From assembly GCA_018434355.1 (NCBI GenBank), contig JAHDPL010000024.1:62001-126000 (forward strand): 64,000 nt of DNA, written 5' to 3'. The notes beneath the pieces were generated by a model. It ran no database searches, had not been told where the DNA came from, and saw only the letters and a list, made by a program, of their open reading frames with translations. Origin of the DNA: Sporomusaceae bacterium. Its GTDB lineage: Bacteria; Bacillota; Negativicutes; UBA1444. Shown here one piece after another: positions 32,221 to 41,504 of this stretch. Position numbers and translations under genes: made by a program. Within the stretch, counting starts at the first letter, position 1, and each line of letters starts with the position of its first letter.

Positions 32221-34890
32221 GTGACGGAGCAGAGCAGCGAAACGCGCGGCAAGCTGACCGTGTTTTTGGGAGCGGCCGCCGGGGTAGGAAAAACGTATAC
32301 CATGCTGGAAACGGCCAGGCAAAGATTGACTGAGGGCATGGATGTCGCAGTTGGCTGGGTAGATACGCACGGGCGGCCTGAAATGGAGCAACTGCTTGAT
32401 GGATTGCCGCGCATTGCGCCGCAGGAGATTCGCCTGCCGGGACAGCTTTTTTTTGAAATGGATGCGGCCGCGATAGAACAGCGCAGACCGCAACTGGTGC
32501 TGATTGACGATCTTGCCCATGTCAATGCGCCCGGCAGTTGTCATTTGCGCAGGTATCAGGATGTCGAGGATCTTTTGCAGGCAGGGATTGATGTTTATAC
32601 GACATTAAACATCCAGCACCTCGAAAGCTTGAATGACATCGTTGCCAGGATAACCGGCGTGGTTGTAGTGAATACGGTGCCGGATCATTTTCTTGAGCAA
32701 GCCGAAAGCGTTCAGTTGGTTGATATTTCCGCCGATGAACTGATCAAACGTTTTGACGGTTCCGATGCTGGTCTGTCGGTGACTGAATCCCCGGAGTTGC
32801 GAAAGTTTTATCGTCCGGGCAATATCAATGCTTTGCGTGAATTGGCCCTCAGGTTTACCGCCAAGCGTGTCGACCGTGATTTGCATGAATATATGCGTGA
32901 GCATGAGATTGCCGGCCCCTGGCCTGCTGCTGAACGGATACTGGTCTGCGTCAGTGCAAGTCCTTTTGCCGCACAGATTATCCGGGCCGCGACTCGCATG
33001 GCTTCGGGATTGCAGGCGGAACTGATCGCGCTGCATGTGGAAGCCGAAACGCGTCGGCAGCCGATGCGCGATGAAGAAAGGGACCAGGGCGCTCGCAACC
33101 TGCGTCTGGCGGAGGAACTGGGCGCTCGCACGGTTACCGTGGTCGGCGACGACCTGGGGCTGGAAATCCTGGAGGCGGCCGCGCGTTACAACGTGTCTTC
33201 CATCGTAATCGGCAAACCCCGAATGCGGCGTTGGCGAGATTATCTCAAAGGGTCGCTGATCGACCAACTGACCCGGAACAGTGGCGGTATCCAGATTACC
33301 TTGATTCAGGGACAGGCCGAAGTCCTGCACCAGTCCGGCATCAAAATCCAGGCCAGGCAGACTGCGGTCGGTGGCCGGCAATACTTGGCCGGTTTTGCGA
33401 TGACGGCGGCAGTGACGGCCTTGTGCGTCCCGTTTCGCGATCAGATCGACCTGATCAATATTGCCCTGATTTATCAGCTGCCGGTCATGATGAGCGCTTT
33501 TTGGTGGGGGCGCTGGCCTTCTTACTTTGTTGCTTTAGTCGCGGTCGCGTCGTTTAATTTTTTGTTCATTCCGCCGTTATATACCTTTAATGTCGCCGAT
33601 GTTCGCTATGTCTGGAGCTTTATCACTTTTCTCATCGTTGCCTTTGTCATTGGCGGTCGAACCGAATGGCTGCGGGAGGAAGCGATCGCCGCCCGCCGGC
33701 GTGAGCGAAGCACACGGGCTTTGTATGAGTTCAGTAAGGAAATCGCGGCAGTTGTTGATTTGAACCATGTGTTGCCGGCTTTAATCCGCAAAGCCGCCGA
33801 TACGATCGGCCGCCCGGTGCGAGTGCTGTTGCCGGAGCAACGTGGTGAAAGAAACGGAGTTATGGCGCTGAGCCCATGGGGCGAAGATTCGTTGCTTGAT
33901 GGTGATGTTGCAACAGAGTTTGAAGCGGCGACATGGGCCTATGAACATGGCCAACCGACAGGAAGTTCGACAGATACCCTATCTAGTGCTCAATATCTCT
34001 ATTTACCGCTGATTGCCGGACAGGATAAAATCGGTGTCTTTGGGGTGCATCAGGGCGAGCGACAGGTATCGCCTGAAGAGAAACGGTTGATTGATGCCTG
34101 GGTCAATTTGGCGTCGCTCGCCATCGAACGGGTGAGTCTGGCGGCGCGAGCCCGTGAAGCGGCATTGTTGTCGGAAGCGGACCGATTGCGCAATGCGCTG
34201 TTCAATTCAATTTCCCATGAACTGCGCACCCCGCTTGCCTCCATTGTCGGATCCGTATCCTCGTTATTGGATCAAGAGGGCGTGTATAGTGACAAAGCCA
34301 GACAGGAATTGCTGGAAAATGTGCAGGAAGGGGCGATGCGTATGGAACGTTTGGTCGCCAATCTGCTCGATACAGCCCGTCTGGAAAGTGGTATGATGCA
34401 GCTCAAGATTGACTGGTGCGACATGCAGGACATTATTGGCACAGCCTTGCAACGGTTGCGCGAAAGAATGCGGCAATATACCCTGCAAATCAGCGTAGTA
34501 GATGATTTGCAGCTAGTTCGAGGCGACTGCGTTTTACTGGAACTCGTGGTGTTGAATTTGCTGGACAATGCTCTGAAATATTCGCCGCGCGGCACAAAAA
34601 TAGACATCATCGCTGAAATGGCAGCAAGTTGCGTGCAGGTATCCATCGCCGACCAAGGCGCTGGAATTCCGGAAGCCGATTTGAACAAAGTGTTTGATAA
34701 GTTTTACCGGGTCCGCCAACCCAAACAGGTCAGCGGAACAGGTTTGGGTCTGTCGATTTGCAAAGGGATTGTTGAAGCGCATGGCGGTTCGATCTGGGCC
34801 GAGCTACGACCGGAAGGCGGCACGGTTATCCGTTTTCGTCTGCCGCTGGCGAGGCGGACAAAGTCTGTGAACGAAGGGGATGGTGACTGA
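32221..34890 (+). CDS. kdpD: Potassium/turgor sensor histidine kinase KdpD
   Basis: 889 residues from GTG 32221 with TTGGAGGGG just upstream. KdpD-specific N-terminal domain with Walker A GAAAGVGKTYTML at about 18-30 and IDDLAHVNAPGS, then a universal-stress-type domain about 240-365 (RILVCVSASPFAAQIIRAATRM). Four tight membrane helices (DUF4118) follow at about 390-480, then a GAF domain, HisKA with FNSISHELRTPLASIVGS (His about 664) and HATPase (NLLDNALKYS, GTGLGLSICKGIVEAHGG). All parts are full length. No kdpFABC operon is in the window; the potassium genes present are ktrAB, which suggests KdpDE may control them. Confidence 0.93.
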   Translation: MTEQSSETRGKLTVFLGAAAGVGKTYTMLETARQRLTEGMDVAVGWVDTHGRPEMEQLLDGLPRIAPQEIRLPGQLFFEMDAAAIEQRRPQLVLIDDLAHVNAPGSCHLRRYQDVEDLLQAGIDVYTTLNIQHLESLNDIVARITGVVVVNTVPDHFLEQAESVQLVDISADELIKRFDGSDAGLSVTESPELRKFYRPGNINALRELALRFTAKRVDRDLHEYMREHEIAGPWPAAERILVCVSASPFAAQIIRAATRMASGLQAELIALHVEAETRRQPMRDEERDQGARNLRLAEELGARTVTVVGDDLGLEILEAAARYNVSSIVIGKPRMRRWRDYLKGSLIDQLTRNSGGIQITLIQGQAEVLHQSGIKIQARQTAVGGRQYLAGFAMTAAVTALCVPFRDQIDLINIALIYQLPVMMSAFWWGRWPSYFVALVAVASFNFLFIPPLYTFNVADVRYVWSFITFLIVAFVIGGRTEWLREEAIAARRRERSTRALYEFSKEIAAVVDLNHVLPALIRKAADTIGRPVRVLLPEQRGERNGVMALSPWGEDSLLDGDVATEFEAATWAYEHGQPTGSSTDTLSSAQYLYLPLIAGQDKIGVFGVHQGERQVSPEEKRLIDAWVNLASLAIERVSLAARAREAALLSEADRLRNALFNSISHELRTPLASIVGSVSSLLDQEGVYSDKARQELLENVQEGAMRMERLVANLLDTARLESGMMQLKIDWCDMQDIIGTALQRLRERMRQYTLQISVVDDLQLVRGDCVLLELVVLNLLDNALKYSPRGTKIDIIAEMAASCVQVSIADQGAGIPEADLNKVFDKFYRVRQPKQVSGTGLGLSICKGIVEAHGGSIWAELRPEGGTVIRFRLPLARRTKSVNEGDGD

Positions 34891-34892
34891 CC

Positions 34893-35579
34893 GTGCAGGG
34901 AAAAGGAATGCGCGTTTTGGTCGTTGATGATGAACCGCAGATTCAAAAACTACTCAAAGTTTCGCTTGGCGCACATGGTTATGAAATAGAGGAGGCATTG
35001 AACGGGGAGGAAGGGGTTCGCCGGGCGGCGCTACTCAAACCGGACTTGCTGATCGTCGATCTGGGGCTGCCGGATATGGACGGCAAGCAGGTCGTCGCAG
35101 CGATTCGCGACTGGTCGCTGGCGCCGATCATTGTGCTATCGGCGCGTGATCAGGAACAGGAAAAAATAGAAGCACTGGATGCGGGAGCCGACGATTACAT
35201 TACCAAGCCGTTCAGCGTTGGCGAATTGATGGCTCGCATGCGGGTTTCGCTCCGCCGGTCCGCAGCGCCGGAGCACGAACCTGTCCTGCAGTGCGGCGAT
35301 TTGACGGTGGACCTTGTGCAACGCCGGGTCAGCGTGGGAATGCGGGAAATCAAACTTACGCCGACAGAGTATGAATTGCTCAAAATTTTGGCGCAGTATC
35401 GGGGACGGGTCGTGACGCACAAGCAGTTGCTGAAGACGGTCTGGGGCAATAATTATGACGATGACACGCATTACATCAGGGTTTATATCGGTCAGTTGCG
35501 TCGCAAGATTGAAGAGAATCCGACGCAACCGCGCTATATAGTTACAGAGTCGGGAATTGGTTATCGTATGATGGGCTAA
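34893..35579 (+). CDS. kdpE: Response regulator KdpE (OmpR family)
   Basis: 228 residues from GTG 34893, two bases after kdpD; ATG 34908 is an alternative start. Receiver with VDDEPQ acidic pocket, phospho-acceptor Asp56 (LLIVDLGLPD) and Lys about 106 (ITKPF). The OmpR-type winged helix follows at about 130-228 (LTPTEYELLKILAQYRGRVVTHKQLLKTVWG, YIRVYIGQLRRKIEENP). It is the partner of KdpD. Proteins of this family bind direct repeats about 11 bp apart, like the TTTAC pairs at 29639 and 31730. No terminator is seen after it. Confidence 0.92.
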   Translation: MQGKGMRVLVVDDEPQIQKLLKVSLGAHGYEIEEALNGEEGVRRAALLKPDLLIVDLGLPDMDGKQVVAAIRDWSLAPIIVLSARDQEQEKIEALDAGADDYITKPFSVGELMARMRVSLRRSAAPEHEPVLQCGDLTVDLVQRRVSVGMREIKLTPTEYELLKILAQYRGRVVTHKQLLKTVWGNNYDDDTHYIRVYIGQLRRKIEENPTQPRYIVTESGIGYRMMG

Positions 35580-35639
35580 TGCTCATTTCTATAGTATAAT
35601 AACAACCAAAGAAAAAGAATCAATTGGGGTGTGGGTGTT

Positions 35640-36206
35640 TTGGCGCAAATTCTGATTGTCGACGATTCCGGCTTTTCGCGGGCGATGATGGTGCGGGAAC
35701 TCACGGGGCTTGGAATAGATGCCTGCCAGATCCGGCAGGCCGGCAGCGGTGCGGAGGCATTAGCGATGCTGACGGATCAGTCATTTGATTTGTTCATCCT
35801 CGATATCGTGATGACAGGTATCGACGGGATCGCCGTGCTGAAAGAAGTGAAGCGGCGGCAACCAAACGCCAAAATCGTGATGTGTAGCGGCAGCAGCGCG
35901 CCGGAACTTGTCAAAGAGAGTGTGTCGCTGGGTATTGATGGATTCATCGTCAAGCCCTATAAGGCGGAAGATTTCGTCCGCGTGGTTTGCGGCACTCTCC
36001 CTGGGGTGTCGGCAAGTTGTGTGGCCGGTGAGCCGTTGCAAGTAAAGTGCCATGTTTGCGACAGCAAAATGATCGAGGTTAATTCGCTCAATACTGTCAG
36101 TTTCTATTGTCCTAACGGCTGTATGCAGATCGGGCCGGTGGTTTATGCGCTGGCTACGCAACAGCATTTTGACGAAGATTATGATCGAGCTCGCTTAGGG
36201 AAATAA
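35640..36206 (+). CDS. Response regulator with zinc-ribbon-like C-terminal tail
   Basis: 188 residues from TTG 35640, chosen because MAQILIVDDSGFSR is the classic start of a receiver and GGGGTG lies eight bases before it; GTG 35631 is possible. Receiver at 1-120 with Asp8/Asp9, Asp55 (LFILDIVMTGIDG) and Lys105. The remaining 68 residues hold Cys137, Cys140, Cys157 and Cys161 (CHVC ... CPNGC), spaced as in a small zinc ribbon. There is no DNA-binding or enzymatic output domain. The tail could bind a partner such as the diguanylate cyclase encoded 38 bases downstream. A TATAAT at 35595-35600 may be the -10 of its promoter. Confidence 0.75.
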   Translation: MAQILIVDDSGFSRAMMVRELTGLGIDACQIRQAGSGAEALAMLTDQSFDLFILDIVMTGIDGIAVLKEVKRRQPNAKIVMCSGSSAPELVKESVSLGIDGFIVKPYKAEDFVRVVCGTLPGVSASCVAGEPLQVKCHVCDSKMIEVNSLNTVSFYCPNGCMQIGPVVYALATQQHFDEDYDRARLGK

Positions 36207-36244
36207 CCGATTGAGAAGAAATCTGCAGAAACAGGGTGAAGGCT

Positions 36245-38197
36245 GTGCAGCTGGATCTTAAGACGGTATATTTTCTGATGACGCTGGCGCTGTTGATTCA
36301 GGCCGGCGTAATGTTGTATCTGTATCGCGAACATCTCAACTACCGGGGAATCGGCTGGTGGGCCCTCGGCAGCATCGGTCTGGCGATCGGTTTTGTTATA
36401 AGTCAATTTCTTGAGGATTCCGTACTGTTTTCGGTCACGCTATTTGGCAGTAGGGCGCTTTTTGTCGGCGCTTCTTTTTGCTATTACGTAGGAATCTGTC
36501 GGTTTTTTGGCAAATCGACCAATCTTCGCTTTTTATTTTTATTATGGATGGGATATCTCGGCCTATTCGGATACTTTACGCTCTTGCTAGGGGATCTCTG
36601 GTCAGCCACGATTGTTTTTTCCGCCGTTACTGCGCTGATTGATACTGCAACTGTCCTATTGCTGCTTGCCAATCTGCCGGCAACTGGCCGCGGCCCAATC
36701 GTGATGACTTCTGCTGCTTTTTTAACCATGGCCGGTCTGTTTGGCATTCGGGTTGTCGCAATGCTGCTAACGAAAGAGGGGCAATGGGCGCCGACTAGCG
36801 TGACGACCACATTGGCTGCATTTGCTGTCAGCAATCTTTGGACTTATGGCTTCATCAGCTTGGTCAACCAGCGACTACACCGGGAAACGCTGGAATCGCA
36901 GGCGCGTTTCGAAACGATCTTTCAAACGAGTCCGGACGCTACGTTGATTTCCCAAATGTCCGACGGGCGAATCGTAGCGGTCAATGACCGCTTTGAAAAT
37001 ATTTCAGGATTCAAAGAAGTTGAAGTGCTGGGCAAGACCACGCTGGAACTCGATCTTTGGCAGGTTCCTGCCGATCGACAGGTTTTTTTGTCATTGGTTC
37101 ATCAAACCGGCGCTTGTGAAAACATGGAAGCGATGTTGCGGCAACAAGGCGGCGGAGTGATTCCCGTTTTGATATCGGCCAGAATCATGGAGCTTGGTGG
37201 AACATCGCATATCGTGTCAATGATAAGGGATATTTCAGTTTTGAAAAAAGTAGCAGCGGAGTTGGAAGCCAATCAACGATTCTTGGCTGATGTCATTGAA
37301 AACAACGGCGCGTTGATTTATGCCAAAGACCAGACAGGGCGATATCAATTGGTGAATCGCAAGTGGGAGCGGGAAACCGGTCTGCATCGCGAGGATGTGA
37401 TCGGCAAAACCGATGTCGAGGTTTTCAGTGCGGAAATCGGTGCGGCGTTTCGCGAGAACGACCTGCGAATCATGGCGTGCGGTTGCGTGCAGGAAATCGA
37501 GGAAGTGTTGGAAAGCGAGCAAGGCGCACGTTATTTCATTTCGATCAAATTTCCGCTTCGCGATGCAAATGGCGCTGTCAGCGGCATCTGCGGCGTCTCG
37601 ACCGATATTACACAACGCAAACAAACCGAAGCGGAACTGGCCAAACTCAATCAAAAGCTTGAAGCGATCGGCATTACCGATGCTTTGACAGGAATCAGCA
37701 ACCGACGGCATTTTGATGAGGTGTTGTCGCAGGAATACGCCAGACATAGCAGAACAGGCGCCGATTTATCCTTGATTTTGTTGGATATCGATCATTTCAA
37801 GGCATTCAACGATTATTATGGACATCTGCAAGGCGATGAATGTCTGCGGCGCGTCGGCAGAATACTCACGCAGTGGACCAAGCGACCGGCTGATCTGGCT
37901 GCCCGCTATGGCGGCGAAGAATTTGCCTGCATTCTGCCGGACACCGATTTGTCAGGGGCGGTCTCGGTGGCGGAGCACATCCGTCAGGCGATAGTGCAGG
38001 CTGCGATTCCACATGAAAAATCATTGATTGACAGCTGGGTGACAGCCAGCTTCGGCGTCGCCTCGCTGCATTGCAGCGGTCACCAGTCTGTCGAAGCATT
38101 AGTTGGGCAAGCGGACGCCATGTTGTATCAGGCCAAGGCAGCTGGGCGGAATCGGGTGGAATCCGTTCGCCTGACAGAGCAAATAGAAGAAAAATAA
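36245..38197 (+). CDS. Membrane diguanylate cyclase (7TM-PAS-PAS-GGDEF)
   Basis: 650 residues from GTG 36245; GTG 36236 is an alternative. About seven membrane helices fill residues 5-215. Two PAS domains follow (about 220-335, FETIFQTSPDATLIS; and about 350-465, FLADVIENNGALIYAKD), then GGDEF at about 480-640. The active site reads GGEEF, with the inhibitory RxxD motif (RPAD) five residues before it, so the enzyme should be active and product-inhibited. The N terminus (LDLKTVYFLMTLAL) resembles that of the convergent cyclase at 38267-39433 (LDLRTLFIITVLIN), so the membrane sensors are related. It probably shares a transcript with the receiver gene. Confidence 0.88.
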   Translation: MQLDLKTVYFLMTLALLIQAGVMLYLYREHLNYRGIGWWALGSIGLAIGFVISQFLEDSVLFSVTLFGSRALFVGASFCYYVGICRFFGKSTNLRFLFLLWMGYLGLFGYFTLLLGDLWSATIVFSAVTALIDTATVLLLLANLPATGRGPIVMTSAAFLTMAGLFGIRVVAMLLTKEGQWAPTSVTTTLAAFAVSNLWTYGFISLVNQRLHRETLESQARFETIFQTSPDATLISQMSDGRIVAVNDRFENISGFKEVEVLGKTTLELDLWQVPADRQVFLSLVHQTGACENMEAMLRQQGGGVIPVLISARIMELGGTSHIVSMIRDISVLKKVAAELEANQRFLADVIENNGALIYAKDQTGRYQLVNRKWERETGLHREDVIGKTDVEVFSAEIGAAFRENDLRIMACGCVQEIEEVLESEQGARYFISIKFPLRDANGAVSGICGVSTDITQRKQTEAELAKLNQKLEAIGITDALTGISNRRHFDEVLSQEYARHSRTGADLSLILLDIDHFKAFNDYYGHLQGDECLRRVGRILTQWTKRPADLAARYGGEEFACILPDTDLSGAVSVAEHIRQAIVQAAIPHEKSLIDSWVTASFGVASLHCSGHQSVEALVGQADAMLYQAKAAGRNRVESVRLTEQIEEK

Positions 38198-38198
38198 C

Positions 38199-38249
38199 AA
38201 GACCGGTGAAGGGAGACGAAAATCTGTCGTCCGTTCGCCGGTCTTCTTT
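38199..38249. terminator. Bidirectional terminator between two diguanylate cyclases
   Basis: AAGACCGG-T-GAA ... TTC-G-CCGGTCTT flanks an inner GGAGACG/TCGTCC-type pairing. T-rich sequence follows on the right (CTTTATTT), and A-rich sequence before it serves the opposite strand. It lies between the convergent stops. Confidence 0.75.
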
Positions 38250-38266
38250 ATTTGGGTCGACAATTC

Positions 38267-39433
38267 TTATACGATCTGGTTGCGACCGCCTTTCTTTGCC
38301 TGATACAGGTTGTTGTCGGCCCGCTTCAGCCAGTCCTGCCAGTTGCAGTCGGCATCGCTGAGGGCGGCGACTCCGACGCTGATGCTCATCGCCATTTCCT
38401 GGTCGTCCCAGCGGAACGGCTGACTTTGCACCGCTTGTCGAATCCTGTCGGCGAAAGCTTTGGCGGCATCCTCCGGCGTGGCCGGCAACACCACGACAAA
38501 TTCGTCGCCGCCGAGTCGCCCGAGAATGTCCTGGTCGCGCAACTGAGCGCGGACGGTCTTTACTACCGTGTTGATCAAGGCATCACCGGCGGGATGACCG
38601 AAAGTGTCGTTCATCTGCTTCAGATGATCGAGATCGATCAACAGCAATGCGCTGGGACGATTGTGGACCCGGGCGTGCGTGCGGGCAGCTGTACAGACTT
38701 CTTCCAGTTTGCGGCGGTTGTATAGCCCGGTCAGCATATCGGAAGAAGCTAATTTTTCGAGTTCTGATTGCACTCTAAGTAGATTTTTGGCCAAGCGCTG
38801 GCTGTTAAGCATCAAAAACAGCAAGGCATTAGCTACTTCAAGCAGCAATATCGACGAGAAATAAAGCGTGCTCATTGAAGACGCAATCAACAGATGCCGC
38901 GATTCCGGGTAAAGGTACCATTCGAGCACGCGTCCCATCATTAAGATGGCGTAAACGATATTAAGCAGTGTCACGGTCCAGGCTTCATAGGGGTATCCAG
39001 CTGAAGCACCTTTTAACATTTGGCGTGCGGTGGCCAGAAAATAGCCAGAGATGACTGAACTGACAGCGATCTGTCGATACATGACGTTTTCATCGATACA
39101 GGTGAAATAAGTGAGAAATAGCGCACAGGAGAGAACGACTGCCTGATGGAACCGGGTGTGTGTCAATGACTCGGCTCCCCAGAAGAAGCGAACTCCGGCA
39201 TAACGGCAAATCGATCCGGTAATCGCTGAAGTATTTGCAATGACTACGGTGACAAATTCCGGCGCAATCCCTTTCATGGCAAATAAAGAAAAAGTAATTG
39301 TCATCGCCACGTTGGCCAGCGTCCAATAGCCGAAACCGGCGTAGGTTTTTTGCGTACGCCAGTAAATTGCCATTATAAACGCAATGATAATATTGATCAA
39401 GACCGTGATGATGAACAGTGTGCGTAAGTCCAA
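38267..39433 (-). CDS. Membrane diguanylate cyclase (6-7TM-GGDEF)
   Basis: 388 residues from TTG 39433, which has GGAGG seven bases upstream; ATG 39451 lies before that site and has none of its own. Residues 1-205 are membrane helices of the same kind as in the cyclase at 36245. GGDEF follows at about 220-385: LASSDMLTGLYNRRKL, LLIDLDHLKQMNDTFGH, RLGGDEFVVVLP. The active site is GGDEF, and RDQD five residues before it is an intact inhibitory site. There is no PAS domain. It is likely a paralogue of its convergent neighbour. Sensing input unknown. Confidence 0.88.
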   Translation of the reverse strand: MDLRTLFIITVLINIIIAFIMAIYWRTQKTYAGFGYWTLANVAMTITFSLFAMKGIAPEFVTVVIANTSAITGSICRYAGVRFFWGAESLTHTRFHQAVVLSCALFLTYFTCIDENVMYRQIAVSSVISGYFLATARQMLKGASAGYPYEAWTVTLLNIVYAILMMGRVLEWYLYPESRHLLIASSMSTLYFSSILLLEVANALLFLMLNSQRLAKNLLRVQSELEKLASSDMLTGLYNRRKLEEVCTAARTHARVHNRPSALLLIDLDHLKQMNDTFGHPAGDALINTVVKTVRAQLRDQDILGRLGGDEFVVVLPATPEDAAKAFADRIRQAVQSQPFRWDDQEMAMSISVGVAALSDADCNWQDWLKRADNNLYQAKKGGRNQIV

Positions 39434-39575
39434 TTTTCGCCTCCGGCACATTAGTTTGAAGATCGGGATTAGGGATGGGTTTATAATAGAGCAATTTTAT
39501 CATTTTCTATGAATTGTTACCAGAAGTCAAGTTAACAAAGAAATCATGAAACATTACTGACGGGGAGATGAAATC

Positions 39576-40040
39576 GTGAAAAAATTCATCGCTTGGGTAA
39601 GTGGAATGGATCAGATGCAACAGGAACTTTGGCAAGAGGCCGGCTTTGATATTATACAGCCTGCAAGAAGCGATATTGTTCAAGATGCAGATATCATTTG
39701 GCTGTATCCTAAAAATGCAAGGAACAGTCAAACGACAATTGATTTTGAGGATCAGCAAAAAATATGTTACCCCAAAGTTTTCTTTCTGTGTAAGCGGGAT
39801 GCGTCGGTCCTGCTCAGCCATTGGTCTGAATATCATCAGCATATCGTTGTAGTTGATGGAACAGAGTGGGTTATTGGCAGCGAACTGGAGGAACCTTTGC
39901 CAGCGGCGCTCCTGGAGAATTTTACACAGCAAAAAACGGCCGATTTGGCGGCCGTCGTGTATATGACGCTACTTGAATCGGTATTTCGCGAAACAGCCGA
40001 ATGGTGCGGACATATGTCGTCGGTCGTCGGCCGGATGTAA
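39576..40040 (+). CDS. Hypothetical cytoplasmic protein
   Basis: 154 residues from GTG 39576 with GGGGAG ten bases before it. No signal, no membrane segment and no recognised motif. It shows alternating beta/alpha character (KKFIAWVSGMDQ; ADIIWLYP; KVFFLCKRDASVLL; HIVVVDGTEWV), which suggests a small alpha/beta fold of the receiver or NTPase-like kind without catalytic residues. The base composition is more AT-rich than most neighbours. It is convergent with the PreA-like gene, with only 17 bases between the stops. Confidence 0.55.
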   Translation: MKKFIAWVSGMDQMQQELWQEAGFDIIQPARSDIVQDADIIWLYPKNARNSQTTIDFEDQQKICYPKVFFLCKRDASVLLSHWSEYHQHIVVVDGTEWVIGSELEEPLPAALLENFTQQKTADLAAVVYMTLLESVFRETAEWCGHMSSVVGRM

Positions 40041-40057
40041 GGCGTTCTTGTTAAGGC

Positions 40058-41245
40058 TCAGCGCAAGGCCAGCACTCCTTGCGGGCAGACATGGCTGCAC
40101 AACGAACAGCCGTCACAACGGTTGCTATCGATCGTCACTATTTTATTAACAAATCGGATCGCCGACTGTCCGCATTCCGTGCAGGCCCGTATGCATTTGC
40201 CGCAATGGATGCACTTTTCCGGGGCGATGATTGTGGAATGTCGGTTCCAATGCATATCCAGCTGCTCGCGAGATGTGATGCGGGGGATGGCTGCGCCGGT
40301 AAGCGCGCCAATCTTTGAAAGACCTTTGCGTTCAAGATAAGTTTCCAGCCCACTGATGATCGGTTTGATAATACCGTAACCGTTGAACATCACTGCAGTG
40401 CAGATTTGCACTGCACTAGCACCGACCGCAAAATATTCGATGATATCTTGCCAACTACCGATTCCACCGATGCCGTGGATCGGTAGCTTTGTTGACTGGG
40501 CAAGCTGGGCAACGCAGCGAAGACCAATCGGTTTGATTGCACTACCGGAATAGCCGCCGAAGCTGCTATAGCCATTTACTGCAGGCTGCGGTTCGAACGT
40601 TTCGATATCAATGCCCATCAGGCATTGAACGGTATTGATCGCCGCCAGGGCATCAGCGCCGGCTTGTTCCACTGCCAAGGCGACGGTCTGGATGTTGCTG
40701 ACATTCGGTGTGAGTTTGACAATGACCGGGATTTTGACTGCCGCTTTCACCCAGGCGGTGATAGCTGCAGAAGTGTCCTCGTTTTTGCCGAGCGCGGCTC
40801 CCATGTTGTCGGCAAGGCGAAAATGGGGGCATGATAAGTTCAGTTCCAGTGCATCAGCCCCGGCTGCCTCCATTCGTCGCGCCAACTCCTGCCAGGCTTC
40901 GCGCCGGGGATCGGCCATAATGCTGGCAATGATCGCTTTGGCGGGAAACTCCTGTTTCAGTTGGCAAACCGTAGCTTCCCAGTAAGCGAGAGTTTTTCGG
41001 GTCAGTCCTTCGATATTTTCCAGCCCAGCTATTTTTCCTTCAGTACTGCGGTAAACGGCGAACCGGTTGGCGGGATCTGCCGTAATCAGATCGTCAGGGG
41101 CGCAAGTCTTGGTAACAGCGCCGGCCCAACCTAGCTGCAACGCTTTGGCGATTCCTTCCCGGCTCTGGGTGGGCGGCGCCGAAGCGAGCAGGCAGGGGTT
41201 TTCCAGTGTGATGCCGCAAAATTCGGTGTGGAATCTATTGTTCAT
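40058..41245 (-). CDS. PreA-like dihydropyrimidine dehydrogenase / DHOD-family ferredoxin protein
   Basis: 395 residues from ATG 41245 (AAAGGAG upstream). The FMN-barrel domain of the dihydroorotate/dihydropyrimidine dehydrogenase family fills residues 1-310: FCGITLENPCLLASAPP, AGADALELNLSCPH with the active-site Cys, VKLTPNV, GIGGIGSWQDI. A two-cluster ferredoxin domain closes it (CIHCGKCIRACTECG, CDGCSLCSHVCPQG). This is the layout of PreA, the subunit that reduces uracil and thymine with NADH through PreT. No preT is adjacent, so it may use ferredoxin directly or act on another substrate. Hence no symbol is given. Confidence 0.78.
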   Translation of the reverse strand: MNNRFHTEFCGITLENPCLLASAPPTQSREGIAKALQLGWAGAVTKTCAPDDLITADPANRFAVYRSTEGKIAGLENIEGLTRKTLAYWEATVCQLKQEFPAKAIIASIMADPRREAWQELARRMEAAGADALELNLSCPHFRLADNMGAALGKNEDTSAAITAWVKAAVKIPVIVKLTPNVSNIQTVALAVEQAGADALAAINTVQCLMGIDIETFEPQPAVNGYSSFGGYSGSAIKPIGLRCVAQLAQSTKLPIHGIGGIGSWQDIIEYFAVGASAVQICTAVMFNGYGIIKPIISGLETYLERKGLSKIGALTGAAIPRITSREQLDMHWNRHSTIIAPEKCIHCGKCIRACTECGQSAIRFVNKIVTIDSNRCDGCSLCSHVCPQGVLALR

Positions 41246-41447
41246 TATAAATAGTACTCCTTTGGTCGTAATGAATGGCTGATTCTTTCATTTCGACAAT
41301 AGTGAAGGATTCCCTTCAGCAAAATATTTCAAGGTTACGGTTCCAGTCGGTGATGAACCATTATCAGACGTGTGATTTGACCCGCGGTGCAATTTGTTGT
41401 CGCTGGTCTTTTGTTTTTTATTCTATTTTCTGACTATCTCAAAAAAC

Positions 41448-41476
41448 TTGACAGGTTTTTTTGTTCATGGCAAAAT
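41448..41476 (+). promoter_or_regulatory. Promoter of the riboswitch-controlled chemoreceptor
   Basis: TTGACA (41448-41453), 17 bases, CAAAAT (41471-41476). Transcription would begin near 41483, so the whole riboswitch would be in the transcript. The 200 bases between the PreA-like start at 41245 and this promoter hold only a minor hairpin at 41303-41318 (TGAAGG, ATTC, CCTTCA). Confidence 0.6.
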
Positions 41477-41504
41477 TACATCTGTTGTCGCTTGGCATAA
41501 TAAT

